From a virus, in the IMG/VR virus record IMGVR_UViG_3300025030_000406, positions 1-24,500 of that record: a DNA stretch of 24,500 nucleotides, one strand, 5' to 3'. The notes beneath the pieces were generated by a model. That model was not told the origin of the DNA and did not search any database. It saw only the letters and a program-made list of their open reading frames with translations. This document shows, one piece after another, positions 1 to 6,929 of the stretch. The position numbers and the translations under genes were made by a program. Position 1 is the first letter of the stretch. Every line of letters starts with the position of its first letter.

Positions 1-37
1 GATAATCATTATTCATTTCAATGGTTCCGTTAAACAT
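1..37 (-). CDS. 5' end of a gene running off the left edge
   Basis: An ATG at 37-35 is preceded by AGGAAG at 50-45 with 7 nt spacing. It opens a reading frame beginning MFNGTIEMNNDY that continues past base 1. Only 12 codons are visible, so no function can be given. It is co-directional with everything else and lies 31 nt downstream of the preceding small gene, so it is probably in the same transcript. Confidence 0.6.
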   Translation of the reverse strand, partial: MFNGTIEMNNDY

Positions 38-68
38 TTTACATCTTCCTTTCTTGATTTAAACTAAA

Positions 69-215
69 TTAATAAGACCAAGTATAAACATACCATTTCC
101 CATTCTTAATCAGTTCTGGAGTTATATCTGAATTAATTTCATTAGGAATATTAAATAAATATCCTTCATCATTTACTTTACATTTTACAATTGAATATGA
201 TTTAATATTTTTCAT
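69..215 (-). CDS. small hypothetical protein, 48 aa
   Basis: This frame runs from ATG (215-213) to TAA (71-69) and encodes 48 residues starting MKNIKSYSIVKCKVNDEGYL and ending in an aromatic tail, WYVYTWSY. The sequence reads like a real folded small protein: mixed charged and hydrophobic, with alternating beta-like segments. The only purine-rich ribosome site, GAAGGG, is about 14 nt upstream of the ATG, longer than usual, so translation may be weak. No other in-frame start exists after the upstream TGA. I do not recognise the family. It sits in the string of tiny genes at the left end. Confidence 0.5.
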   Translation of the reverse strand: MKNIKSYSIVKCKVNDEGYLFNIPNEINSDITPELIKNGKWYVYTWSY

Positions 216-257
216 AGCTAATGAAATATCCCTTCGAAAACATCAATTATTTTGTAT

Positions 258-407
258 TTAATTTTCACTTTCAATCGTTTTTATTTTATTTAAAGTTTCC
301 AACAAAGCTTTCTTGTACCCTTTTGACCACATATAGACGCTTTCATTATGATAATCTATATTAATAGAATTTATTTCATTAGTTAACCATTCTTTCAACT
401 CTTTCAT
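258..407 (-). CDS. small hypothetical protein, 49 aa
   Basis: ATG at 407-405 is preceded by AAAGGAG with 10 nt spacing, and the frame closes at TAA (260-258). The product of 49 residues begins MKELKEWLTNEINSINIDYH and ends in a lysine-rich, helix-like segment. The ribosome site and biased codon use support a real gene although it is under 60 codons. Function unknown. About 76 nt separate it from the zinc-ribbon gene at 484-696. That gap holds a second strong SD-like string (GGGAGGTG) that leads to no convincing frame. Confidence 0.55.
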   Translation of the reverse strand: MKELKEWLTNEINSINIDYHNESVYMWSKGYKKALLETLNKIKTIESEN

Positions 408-483
408 TAGAACTATTCTCCTTTCTTTTTATGCACCTCCCTTCTGTCAGATTTTATTTTGTTTTATGTTTAAATTGTGAATA

Positions 484-696
484 TTATAATTCGTCTCTAA
501 TAAAGACAATATAATCTGAAATTTTACATTGATAACACAAATCAACATATATTTTTTGAACTTTATCACATTCAATTGATTCTCCGCATTCATTACATTC
601 TACGATTCCAGAGCACTCATAATCAATAGTTATGTTTTTATTTGAGCAATAGAAATTGCAAAATTGTTCTTTAAGAGATAATAGTTTATCTTCCAT
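484..696 (-). CDS. small zinc-ribbon protein, 70 aa
   Basis: The protein has eight cysteines at residues 13, 17, 28, 34, 37, 43, 54 and 57. The pairs CNEC (34-37) and CYQC (54-57) form a classic two-knuckle zinc ribbon separated by about 16 residues. Such short ribbons are common in phage genomes and usually bind nucleic acid or protein partners; the partner cannot be told from sequence. The ATG at 696 has AAGGAG 5 nt upstream, located within the 3' end of the preceding gene, so translation is probably coupled to 699-1061. The zinc-binding assignment is good; the role is unknown. Confidence 0.8.
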   Translation of the reverse strand: MEDKLLSLKEQFCNFYCSNKNITIDYECSGIVECNECGESIECDKVQKIYVDLCYQCKISDYIVFIRDEL

Positions 697-698
697 TT

Positions 699-1061
699 TT
701 ACTCCTTAATAAATTCAATTATATCCATTAATGCATAAGTTCTTAGAGCGTCTTTATCCACATCAAATACATCCATTAACCATTGGTTTTCTTTGTGAAA
801 ATCAGTACTGCCATAATAAATAGTTTGAGGAATAATTGTTCTGATTCCAACTTCACCTTTCCAATTTTTATATTTCATTTTAATTGAAGTAGTTGGAATA
901 TAATGAGGACATGAATCTTTATGATTTAATAAACAACCCTCGCCAAATGGTTCTTCCCAATCAGATGAATAGCAAACTCCACTGTCGAAATGTATACATT
1001 GTTTCATTTTTGATGCAACTCCTTTTTGTGGAATATTCATTACTGAATCATTAATTTTCAT
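699..1061 (-). CDS. Cys-rich small phage protein, 120 aa
   Basis: The first half has four spaced cysteines, C22, C30, C43 and C51, spaced C-x7-C-x12-C-x7-C, suggesting one bound zinc. The second half (about 60-120) is a compact beta-rich unit containing YKNWKGE, then a WLMDVFDVDKDALRTYAL stretch. It resembles a domain I have seen in many hypothetical phage proteins but cannot name. The start ATG at 1061 has AAGGAG 8 nt upstream, overlapping the last codons of the kinase-like gene 1065-1604, so the two are likely translationally coupled. Its 3' end (GAATTTATTAAGGAGT) is a 16-bp exact repeat of 1631-1616. No function is assigned. Confidence 0.75.
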   Translation of the reverse strand: MKINDSVMNIPQKGVASKMKQCIHFDSGVCYSSDWEEPFGEGCLLNHKDSCPHYIPTTSIKMKYKNWKGEVGIRTIIPQTIYYGSTDFHKENQWLMDVFDVDKDALRTYALMDIIEFIKE

Positions 1062-1064
1062 TAT

Positions 1065-1604
1065 TTATTCTCCTTTCATTTTAGCAAGTTCTTTATAAAT
1101 ATCTCCTATAATAAAATCTACTACAAGGTTAGTTTTATTTAATACAGTATGATGAAATTTACCATCTTTAAGAATACCTAAAATATGACCACTGATAATT
1201 AAAGATTCTTCTTCGGTTTGCATTCTACCAACTGTGTCATATTCTCCAAGATTATTAATGAAATAATTCATATTATGATAACTATTATGTGTTTCAGTAA
1301 CTAATCCTTTAAAACTAGAAGTTAATTCTTTTCCATAATAAAGAGATAATAAAAGAGGAGAATCCGTAATAATAACATCTACTTTACCTTTAACAGTAAA
1401 CATTTTGTGATTTTGTTTTCCGAAAATATAAATCTGATCTTCTAAGACTTTAAAACTTTCTTCCCAAACTTTACTTTTTGCATATTCGGTAACAAGTTCA
1501 CATCGAATACCTTGTCGTTTTAATTCATAAAATATTCCTGCTGAAGTAGTAGATTTACCTGCAGATGGGCCTCCGAATATATTTACGACAATAGTTTTGT
1601 GCAT
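1065..1604 (-). CDS. P-loop ATPase / nucleotide kinase-like protein
   Basis: A 179-aa protein with a Walker A motif at residues 11-19 (GGPSAGKST), a conserved EYAK segment near residue 40, and a Walker B-like strand ending in ITDSPLLLS near residue 80, where the DSP triplet resembles the substrate-side Asp of nucleoside and nucleotide kinases. The architecture matches small phage and NadR-like AAA_28 P-loop proteins. Substrate is unknown. Its position at the end of the dCMP deaminase-dUTPase-RNR run suggests a role in nucleotide phosphorylation; that is inference. ATG at 1604 is preceded by AAGGAG about 12 nt upstream. Confidence 0.75.
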   Translation of the reverse strand: MHKTIVVNIFGGPSAGKSTTSAGIFYELKRQGIRCELVTEYAKSKVWEESFKVLEDQIYIFGKQNHKMFTVKGKVDVIITDSPLLLSLYYGKELTSSFKGLVTETHNSYHNMNYFINNLGEYDTVGRMQTEEESLIISGHILGILKDGKFHHTVLNKTNLVVDFIIGDIYKELAKMKGE

Positions 1605-1615
1605 TGTTTAGATTC

Positions 1616-1631
1616 ACTCCTTAATAAATTC
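1616..1631. repeat. 16-bp direct repeat: duplicated gene 3' end with ribosome site
   Basis: The 16 bp ACTCCTTAATAAATTC at 1616-1631 recurs exactly at 701-716. On the coding strand both copies read GAATTTATTAAGGAGT, which encodes a C-terminal EFIKE just before a stop and supplies the SD of the next gene. At 699-1061 it is the real end of the protein. At 1605-1683 the same words (IEIKEFIKE then TGA) sit in a 79-nt gap with no start codon of their own, so this gap looks like the stub of a deleted or decayed gene. Confidence 0.6.
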
Positions 1632-1683
1632 TTTAATTTCAATTCTTTGCAAAATACGATGTTTGGATAGTGGTCACTCCTTT

Positions 1684-1896
1684 CTAGAAACCATCTTTAA
1701 TTCTTCCACAAAAAATCATTTCAACTACTTTTATACCTTGTTTTAATCCTTCAATATAACCTAATTCATTGGCATATAATTCTTCATCTTTTCTTCCTTG
1801 TCGAGTAAAGTCAATTGACTGATTTACAAAAGATTTATATTCTTCAATATCTGATTTATAAAATTCAAGTGCTTTGATTAATTCTTTATCCATCAT
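1684..1896 (-). CDS. helical hypothetical protein, 70 aa
   Basis: A small charged protein starting MMDKELIKALEFYKSDIEEY, with predicted helices throughout (heptad-like I/L/Y spacing at about 5-35 and 45-63). It has no transmembrane segment and one cysteine. Tandem ATG codons at 1896-1891 follow AAAGGAG with 9 nt spacing. It lies between the deaminase-dUTPase pair and the kinase-like gene. I do not recognise it; a small structural or regulatory adaptor is possible but unsupported. Confidence 0.65.
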   Translation of the reverse strand: MMDKELIKALEFYKSDIEEYKSFVNQSIDFTRQGRKDEELYANELGYIEGLKQGIKVVEMIFCGRIKDGF

Positions 1897-1934
1897 AATT
1901 AGTTACTCCTTTTTAATTATTATAGAGAATTCTA

Positions 1935-2162
1935 TTAATTGATAATTTCATCATGCAATAAAATCATATTTGTTTTTAATTTAACTAATTTATCAATAAC
2001 TCTATCATAATCATTTAAAAAATATCTTAGATTCTCTCTTGTATTTTCTTCATTAACAAAGTCTGGATTTTGGACACAACCACCTAGTCTTGATACTAAG
2101 TATTCAATATCTTTTATTTCGTTCCATAATCTTTCGGATTCTTGAGGGTTTAATGTTTTCAT
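1935..2162 (-). CDS. helical hypothetical protein, 75 aa
   Basis: A 75-residue protein starting MKTLNPQESERLWNEIKDIE. It is rich in Leu, Asn, Asp and Arg, with an amphipathic C-terminal helix, and is probably all-alpha. ATG at 2162 lies about 12 nt after GGAG, which overlaps the last codons and TGA of the deaminase gene (GAG GAG TGA), so re-initiation from that gene is likely. No recognisable domain. Real gene by ribosome site, length and operon position; function unknown. Confidence 0.65.
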   Translation of the reverse strand: MKTLNPQESERLWNEIKDIEYLVSRLGGCVQNPDFVNEENTRENLRYFLNDYDRVIDKLVKLKTNMILLHDEIIN

Positions 2163-2171
2163 TTTAAATTA

Positions 2172-2645
2172 TCACTCCTCATTATTTAAATCAATCTCTA
2201 TCTTACAATCACTAACCAATTGTCTATACTTTACTCCTGCCATATTTAGAATAAATCTAGAAGCAATTGTTTGTTCCATATCTTTATATTTATCACTTAG
2301 ATATACAACTTCAGATATTCCAGATTGGACAATTGTTTTAGAACATTCATTACAAGGAAACAATGTAGAATAAAGAATACATCCATTTAAGTCATTTTTA
2401 GCATAAAGTATTGCATTAAGTTCACTATGTACTACATATAGATATTTACTTTCTAATCCTTCTTTTGCTTCCCAAGGCATTTCTGAATCATTGCAATTGT
2501 TAGGCATTCCATTGTAGCCTGTTGAAATTATCCTGTGATTTTTATCTACCATACATGCTCCAACTTGTGTTCTTGGATCTTTGCTACGCAATGATGATAT
2601 GTATGCTACAGACATGAAATAGTCATCCCAATTTATTATCTGCAT
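2172..2645 (-). CDS. deoxycytidylate (dCMP) deaminase family, ComEB-like
   Basis: Zinc-dependent cytidine/dCMP deaminase of 157 aa. The catalytic HSE motif is at residues 73-75 (His ligand and proton-shuttle Glu) and the PCNEC motif at 97-101 supplies the two zinc cysteines. The early SKDPRTQVGAC segment and STGYNGMP at 41-48 are typical of dCMP deaminases that turn dCMP into dUMP for thymidylate synthesis. Length is normal for the family. It is immediately upstream of small genes and just downstream of dUTPase, so both dUMP-producing enzymes are encoded together. The SD (AAAGGA) is about 14 nt from the ATG, rather distant. No thymidylate synthase lies in this window. Confidence 0.9.
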   Translation of the reverse strand: MQIINWDDYFMSVAYISSLRSKDPRTQVGACMVDKNHRIISTGYNGMPNNCNDSEMPWEAKEGLESKYLYVVHSELNAILYAKNDLNGCILYSTLFPCNECSKTIVQSGISEVVYLSDKYKDMEQTIASRFILNMAGVKYRQLVSDCKIEIDLNNEE

Positions 2646-2686
2646 TTTGTTTTGTTGTTCCTTTCTATGAGAGTGGGGAGGGAGAA

Positions 2687-3172
2687 TTAACTCTCTTTAT
2701 TTGTGCTACCAAATCCACCATCTCCACGTAATGTATCTTGTAATTTATCAACAATGTTTAGATTAAACTTCTCAACTTTTTGGAATACCATTTGAGCAAT
2801 TCTATCTCCTTTTTTGATTATAAAACTATAAAATGGGTCAGTATTAATTAAAACTACTCCTACATCACCACGATAATCCTCGTCGATAGTCCCAGGAGAA
2901 TTAACAATTGAAATTCCATTCTTTAATGCTAATCCACTTCTTGGTCTAATTTGTGCCTCCATATCAAGTGGTAACTCAATATGCAATCCTGTTTTAATTA
3001 AAACCCTGCAAAATGAATGTAATTCAATTCCTTCCTCTGGGAATTCACGAACCTCTTTTAGAGTTTCGGGCCATGAATACTTCCACGCTCTTAAATCCAT
3101 ACCTGAAGCACATTCTGATTCATATTTTGGTAAAATAACATCTTCATTATCTACTGTACAATTAATATTCAT
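2687..3172 (-). CDS. dut: trimeric dUTPase (dUTP diphosphatase)
   Basis: All five dUTPase motifs are present in order: SGMDLRA near residue 23 (motif 1), RPRSGLALKNG at 76-86 (motif 2), GTIDEDYRGD at 94-103 with the catalytic Asp at about 97 (motif 3), GDRIAQMVF at 122-130 (motif 4), and the C-terminal RGDGGFGST at 149-157 (motif 5), which closes over the substrate. It hydrolyses dUTP to dUMP and pyrophosphate, keeping uracil out of phage DNA and feeding dUMP to thymidylate synthesis. The 161-aa length is slightly above typical because of an insertion at about 31-50. SD GAGG precedes ATG 3172. Paired with the deaminase gene downstream. Confidence 0.95.
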   Translation of the reverse strand: MNINCTVDNEDVILPKYESECASGMDLRAWKYSWPETLKEVREFPEEGIELHSFCRVLIKTGLHIELPLDMEAQIRPRSGLALKNGISIVNSPGTIDEDYRGDVGVVLINTDPFYSFIIKKGDRIAQMVFQKVEKFNLNIVDKLQDTLRGDGGFGSTNKES

Positions 3173-3195
3173 TTATTAATTACCTCTTTCTTTGT

Positions 3196-3675
3196 TTAAC
3201 TTATTTTCATTCCAAACTGATTGTCTGATGATAACCAAATACCCAACACATTGTCAAATTTCTTGCTACTATTTTCTTTATATCTGCCAAACTTGAAAGT
3301 AATATTATTTCTTAATCTTAAAATAGCTATATCTTCAGTTAATTCTTCTGGATAATAACCAGTGTAAATAACTATATCATCTTCAGATACTAATCTAAAA
3401 TCATCTACGAATTCTAAAATTTCATTGAACTGTAACATCGGTTCTAATCCACCTATAACTATAGCTTGAGTAATGGGGTTATTGAGGTATCTATTTATAA
3501 TAGATTTAATAGATACCTCAATATTTTTCTGATTTGCTAATTCAGAGTTTTGACAAACTGAAATGTCGAACTCTCCTTCTATAGCACATTTCCAATCGCA
3601 TTTACATGTTGCTATCATCATTGATGTTTTTTTATAGTCTTGGAAATTCTCATTCATTATGTTCTTAATCCACAT
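3196..3675 (-). CDS. nrdG: radical-SAM activating protein of class III ribonucleotide reductase (NrdG-like)
   Basis: A 159-aa protein of the size and layout of anaerobic RNR activases, which use a 4Fe-4S cluster and S-adenosylmethionine to install the glycyl radical on NrdD. Cysteines are at 24, 26, 30 and 41, so the cluster loop is CDWKC followed by a 10-residue gap to C41, rather than the textbook CxxxCxxC. I believe clostridial and phage relatives share this stretched form, but this needs an alignment. AIVIGGLEPMLQ near 70-80 is the GGEP-like SAM-binding strand. The gene follows nrdD after 13 nt, and the SD (GAGAGG) is 7 nt from ATG. Function is supported mostly by family pattern and adjacency. 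Confidence 0.8.
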   Translation of the reverse strand: MWIKNIMNENFQDYKKTSMMIATCKCDWKCAIEGEFDISVCQNSELANQKNIEVSIKSIINRYLNNPITQAIVIGGLEPMLQFNEILEFVDDFRLVSEDDIVIYTGYYPEELTEDIAILRLRNNITFKFGRYKENSSKKFDNVLGIWLSSDNQFGMKIS

Positions 3676-3688
3676 TTTAATACCTCTC

Positions 3689-5614
3689 TTAATCTAGTAA
3701 AAACCATTTACGCTTATCAAATTCTTGTTTGCGTTCTTTACTATATGATTGCGTAGGAACAAGATAACCTACGATTCTGCTGAAGACATCTTGAACTGGA
3801 TTTCCTTCTATTGGACAAATATTTCCAAAAAATCCATGTCCTTCATCACATACAGATATTTGAACATTATAAGCAAAGTAAATTATACCTGAATTGGCTA
3901 AATGATTTAACATATCCCATGATTGTTCTTCACTAGCAAATTTACCTTGTAGATTTACATGAAGGATTTGTCCTCCCCCACATTCTTTATCCAATACAGC
4001 ACCAAGTTTTATTTTTTCTTGAATTGTACTATTTTCCATTAATGGTATCCATTGATTACTGTAAAGAAAATCTTGTTCAAACTCAGGATATAGTAGATTA
4101 TCTTTAGTACATAGAATTGAATTTGCACGTTCAGCAGGGACGGCCTCAACGTTTATACTATAATCAAAACTATAACTATCTTTAATTTCATTAATAGTTC
4201 TAAGAATTTTTGTAGCAAAATCCAATCCTTCATCTGTATAAGAATTACTACCAAAAGCATCCTCTTGAATTAATCCCATATCTCTAATTGCCTCATACAT
4301 TGCTGTAATACCTAAAGTATTATATTGATTCTCCATTTTTACAAGTCCATATGTATAGTTTGGAAGAAGTCCTTTCTCAATATTTCTTTTGATAATATTT
4401 CTTACGACATCTAATACCTTAATACTTAAATGAATTCTTTTTGATAAAATATTTATATATTTATCCTTATTTTTATTAGACAATAACGCAATTCTACGTA
4501 AATTAGTTGTATTAACTTGGACACTACCAACTGAAAGAGAGGTTCCTCCAATACTATTAATAAAACTATTTAATTTAGAAGTATTGCTTAAGAGCCTACA
4601 ACAATTTGAGAGGGTTGTAACATCATTACCAACATAAAAATTACTATCAAACCATTTCATATTATGTTTATTACACCATCTAGCAAACTCTTCATCAACA
4701 AATTTATCTTCTTGAAACAATAATGAATAAGTTAGCACAGGAAACGTCATCATTAATTTTTCTCTAATCTTAGCTGCCACTTCCATAAACACTTTTTGAT
4801 GTTCAATAATTCCATCAATATGATCAATTACAAATTCTCCATCAGGAAATTGTCTTGCACCGAATAATTCTGCTAAATAGTTTTTATCCATAATAGAAAT
4901 GTTAGTAAATGCACATTCAGTAACACGCAAATATGGTTGATTTAAGTCATAGATGAATTTTTGAAAACATTGTTCCCTATAATATTCAGGATCTTTAAGA
5001 AAAAAATTATTCTTAATATCATTGTTCCAATAATAATACGAATAAACTAGGTAACTTGGTAGGCCAACTGCACCAGAACTACGATTAGCAGTCCAACTAA
5101 TAAATTCTAATACATGGTCATTATATGTGGTTAAATGTTTTGCAGGAGTTGATTTAAATTTATCAATAAAATATAACCCTTTTTCTACTATTTGATCTAA
5201 ATCATATGCATAACAATATGGCAGATATGTACTTGTTGTGGCATTATGTAAGTAATAATCACCATTCCATTCTGATTCTAACCATTCTTCTGCTGTAGGT
5301 AGTCCATATTTTTTAGTAATTTCATAAAAAATCTTATTAAAAGATAAAAGTTTTAAATGAGGTTTAGTCATATCTGATTTTAATGTGTTGATATCTTTTG
5401 TGCTACTATTGGCATTTGCATCGATACTTACATCTGCAACCGTTTTGCTATCTATAAAATTATCAATAAAGGAATTGAAATTTAAATTTTCATTATGAAA
5501 TCCATTGATACGCTCAAATTTTTCACCATATTTTTGTTCCATTTTATTTAAGCAAGCTACAAAATTCTTGTTAAGTTTTAATCTAATATCTATGATTATC
5601 GCCCCTTTACCCAA
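3689..5614 (-). CDS. nrdD: anaerobic (class III) ribonucleoside-triphosphate reductase
   Basis: Oxygen-sensitive glycyl-radical enzyme reducing NTPs to dNTPs. Visible signatures are VADVSIDANANSS near 59-71, LPYC near 131-134, an SNCC site at 337-339 for the thiyl radical, GGTSLSVGSVQVNTTNL at 356-372, and the radical loop RIVGY with Gly at about 616. No N-terminal ATP-cone is seen, so dATP feedback may be absent (inference). The C-terminal zinc site shows Cys589, His593 and Cys600, but the fourth ligand position reads CPIEG instead of CPxCG. The TTG at 5614 has no ribosome site in front of it. The site AAAGGGG (5608-5602) is inside the frame, and ATC at 5596-5594, overlapping the redoxin stop, is the better-placed initiator. 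Residue numbers count from the TTG. Confidence 0.93.
   Translation of the reverse strand: MGKGAIIIDIRLKLNKNFVACLNKMEQKYGEKFERINGFHNENLNFNSFIDNFIDSKTVADVSIDANANSSTKDINTLKSDMTKPHLKLLSFNKIFYEITKKYGLPTAEEWLESEWNGDYYLHNATTSTYLPYCYAYDLDQIVEKGLYFIDKFKSTPAKHLTTYNDHVLEFISWTANRSSGAVGLPSYLVYSYYYWNNDIKNNFFLKDPEYYREQCFQKFIYDLNQPYLRVTECAFTNISIMDKNYLAELFGARQFPDGEFVIDHIDGIIEHQKVFMEVAAKIREKLMMTFPVLTYSLLFQEDKFVDEEFARWCNKHNMKWFDSNFYVGNDVTTLSNCCRLLSNTSKLNSFINSIGGTSLSVGSVQVNTTNLRRIALLSNKNKDKYINILSKRIHLSIKVLDVVRNIIKRNIEKGLLPNYTYGLVKMENQYNTLGITAMYEAIRDMGLIQEDAFGSNSYTDEGLDFATKILRTINEIKDSYSFDYSINVEAVPAERANSILCTKDNLLYPEFEQDFLYSNQWIPLMENSTIQEKIKLGAVLDKECGGGQILHVNLQGKFASEEQSWDMLNHLANSGIIYFAYNVQISVCDEGHGFFGNICPIEGNPVQDVFSRIVGYLVPTQSYSKERKQEFDKRKWFLLD
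5594..5608 (-). promoter_or_regulatory. ribosome site of nrdD with an ATC at the start position
   Basis: The coding strand reads AAAGGGGCGATAATCATA. AAAGGGG ends at 5602, five bases separate it from ATC (5596-5594), and ATA follows at 5593-5591. TAATC overlaps the redoxin stop codon and the putative start by one base, just as TAATG does in coupled genes. No ATG, GTG or TTG lies between the ribosome site and codon 25 of the frame. That AUC (or AUA) initiates is inference from spacing. Confidence 0.5.
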
Positions 5615-5793
5615 TTTATTGCATCTAAATAATTCATTGTTTCTTCTTCTACTTCTAACATTGGCATTGATTGGAAACCCTTAGAAACCATGATATCTAT
5701 ATCAGAACATAGTGTATATTGAATATTTTTACTATCTAGTTTAAGTTTTAATATTTTGCATTTAGGGCAATCATTTGAGTATAAAATAATCAT
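5596..5793 (-). CDS. glutaredoxin/NrdH-like redoxin
   Basis: A 65-aa thioredoxin-fold mini-protein with an N-terminal beta strand leading to the redox motif CPKC at residues 9-12, and a cis-Pro segment SMPMLEV near 42-48. It is shorter than host glutaredoxins (about 80 aa), similar to phage NrdH-type redoxins. Placed immediately before nrdD and nrdG in the same operon, it most likely supplies the electrons for ribonucleotide reduction, in place of formate. SD GGAGG precedes ATG 5793 with 7 nt spacing. Its TAA stop overlaps the candidate ATC start of nrdD by one base. Confidence 0.85.
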   Translation of the reverse strand: MIILYSNDCPKCKILKLKLDSKNIQYTLCSDIDIMVSKGFQSMPMLEVEEETMNYLDAINWVKGR

Positions 5794-5823
5794 CTAATTC
5801 CTCCAATAATTTTATTTTAATAT

Positions 5824-5868
5824 TTGATAAATCCGATCAATAGATTAATTTAAAGTATTTTATTGATC
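5824..5868 (-). promoter_or_regulatory. two mutually exclusive small hairpins between genes
   Basis: GATCAATA (5835-5842) can pair with TATTGATC (5861-5868), an 8-bp stem with an 18-nt loop that overlaps the stop of the upstream gene. The same bases 5836-5840 can instead pair with 5824-5828 (TTGAT/ATCAA) around a 7-nt loop. They lie before the redoxin-nrdD operon segment. There is no U-tract, so a terminator is not claimed. The stems are short and AU-rich, so this may be chance. Confidence 0.25.
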
Positions 5869-6150
5869 TTCAACACAATCGTATGTCTTAGCAAAGATGT
5901 CAATTTTACAAGGATAAATTTCTCCATTAACTCCTGTAATCAACATATCTTGAGGAGTAAAATTGTGTACTCCTTCTAATGTTGGTATCAAATAGCGTTC
6001 ATCATTTTCATGAGTAACATTATGTCCGTTGTAGTCGAATGACCAAGGCATACCATTCACAATGTTTGCTCCATTATTTTTACCATACTCAACAAATTCC
6101 TCAAAAGTTATAGCTTCAATTATTACTGGTTTCTTTTTATACTTTGCCAT
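5860..6150 (-). CDS. conserved phage hypothetical protein, 96 aa
   Basis: It starts MAKYKKKPVIIEAITFEEF, and its C-terminal half has the pattern of a widespread phage protein: a FTPQDMLITGVNGEIYPCK segment then DIFAKTYD. I recognise this pattern (roughly 'GD.IITG..GE.YPCKPDIFE.TY') from many tailed-phage genomes, where it has no known function. No membrane segment; one cysteine in the YPCK motif. ATG 6150 has GAAGGA 6-7 nt upstream. It is followed by 66 nt before the redoxin gene. Confidence 0.75.
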   Translation of the reverse strand: MAKYKKKPVIIEAITFEEFVEYGKNNGANIVNGMPWSFDYNGHNVTHENDERYLIPTLEGVHNFTPQDMLITGVNGEIYPCKIDIFAKTYDCVEDQ

Positions 6151-6194
6151 TTTATTTCCTTCTTTCTTATAACTTACCCGATAGAAATCTTCTT

Positions 6195-6473
6195 TTAACG
6201 TATTTCTTTGTAGCCCATTTGTTTCATTTTTCTTACTGCTAATTTAGATTCGTAAATAGTTAAACCGATCATATTATTAAATCCATCTTTATTTAAATCT
6301 TTTTGATACGATTGAATAAGATGTTTCCCACTTGCTTTATGCAAAAGGTCAAGACATTGAATGTAATTACACTCATTATTTACTCTTTGATATTTTACCC
6401 CATATTTTGTTTCATCCATTTTTATAAATCCAATATCATTTAATTTCTCATCAATTGTTTTGAAAAATATCAT
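6195..6473 (-). CDS. hypothetical protein, 92 aa
   Basis: It starts MIFFKTIDEKLNDIGFIKMD and contains a central block with KYGVKYQRV, NYIQCLDLLHKASGKHLIQSY and DGFNNMIGLTIYE. The alternating strand-helix layout suggests a small alpha/beta protein that recurs in Firmicutes phages, as far as I can judge from memory; I cannot name a family. ATG 6473 is preceded by AAAGGAG at normal spacing. No catalytic motif is evident. Confidence 0.7.
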   Translation of the reverse strand: MIFFKTIDEKLNDIGFIKMDETKYGVKYQRVNNECNYIQCLDLLHKASGKHLIQSYQKDLNKDGFNNMIGLTIYESKLAVRKMKQMGYKEIR

Positions 6474-6495
6474 TATAATTACTCCTTTAATTTAT

Positions 6496-6660
6496 TTACT
6501 TACCCCAATCATATAATATGTCGCCACATTCTTTACTTAAGTTGTTTGACAATATTCTCAACTGTTTTACTTCTTCTTTACTAATATTACCAGAGAACTT
6601 ATCTAATAATATTTTAATTTCTCTCACCATATCTAATATATCCATACTACCAAAATCCAA
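6496..6660 (-). CDS. small helical hypothetical protein, 54 aa, TTG start
   Basis: The coding strand has AAAGGAGGTGATGTAATTGGAT. The ATG inside this string is too close to GGAGG and is followed at once by a stop, so TTG at 6660-6658, 8 nt after GGAGG, is the likely start. The frame runs to TAA (6498-6496). The 54-residue product begins (M)DFGSMDILDMVREIKILL and is predicted helical, with an amphipathic first half. ATG at 6645 is an alternative start. The opposite-strand frame here is only its shadow. No function known. Confidence 0.65.
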   Translation of the reverse strand: MDFGSMDILDMVREIKILLDKFSGNISKEEVKQLRILSNNLSKECGDILYDWGK

Positions 6661-6678
6661 TTACATCACCTCCTTTCA

Positions 6679-6882
6679 TTACATATCCCAATGCCTATTC
6701 TTCTTCAAAATATCAATAATCTCTCCTGCATAATCCTCATCGATATTAATCACTAAATATTGATTACTAGGTTTCTTATTAAACTTAATTCTACTAACCC
6801 TAATGTTTTTAAGAATTCTACTCAAATCAATAGAATCTTGTTCTGAAGCATGTTTGTATAAATCATCTTGTTTTATGACCAC
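6679..6882 (-). CDS. hypothetical protein, 67 aa (possibly 83 aa with an ATC start)
   Basis: The frame from GTG 6882 encodes MVIKQDDLYKHASEQDS and ends in EIIDILKKNRHWDM; its C-terminal half reads like a beta-alpha unit. GTG has no ribosome site nearby. The frame is open further upstream to 6937, giving a plausible N-terminal extension (NNISLQGIDFHKY), and a good SD, GAAGGTGA, sits at 6944-6937. ATC at 6930-6928 lies 9 nt after its GG and overlaps the TAA of the upstream gene (TAATC), so an 83-residue form is possible. Function unknown. Confidence 0.55.
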   Translation of the reverse strand: MVIKQDDLYKHASEQDSIDLSRILKNIRVSRIKFNKKPSNQYLVINIDEDYAGEIIDILKKNRHWDM

Positions 6883-6929
6883 ATACTTGTGAAAATCAAT
6901 ACCTTGTAAAGAAATATTATTTATACAGA

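Noticed and set aside
484-520. Possible promoter upstream of the 49-aa gene (TATAAT near 487)
   Set aside because: The only -35 candidate, TTGTCT, is 15 nt away and lies inside the upstream gene; spacing and hexamer are too poor.
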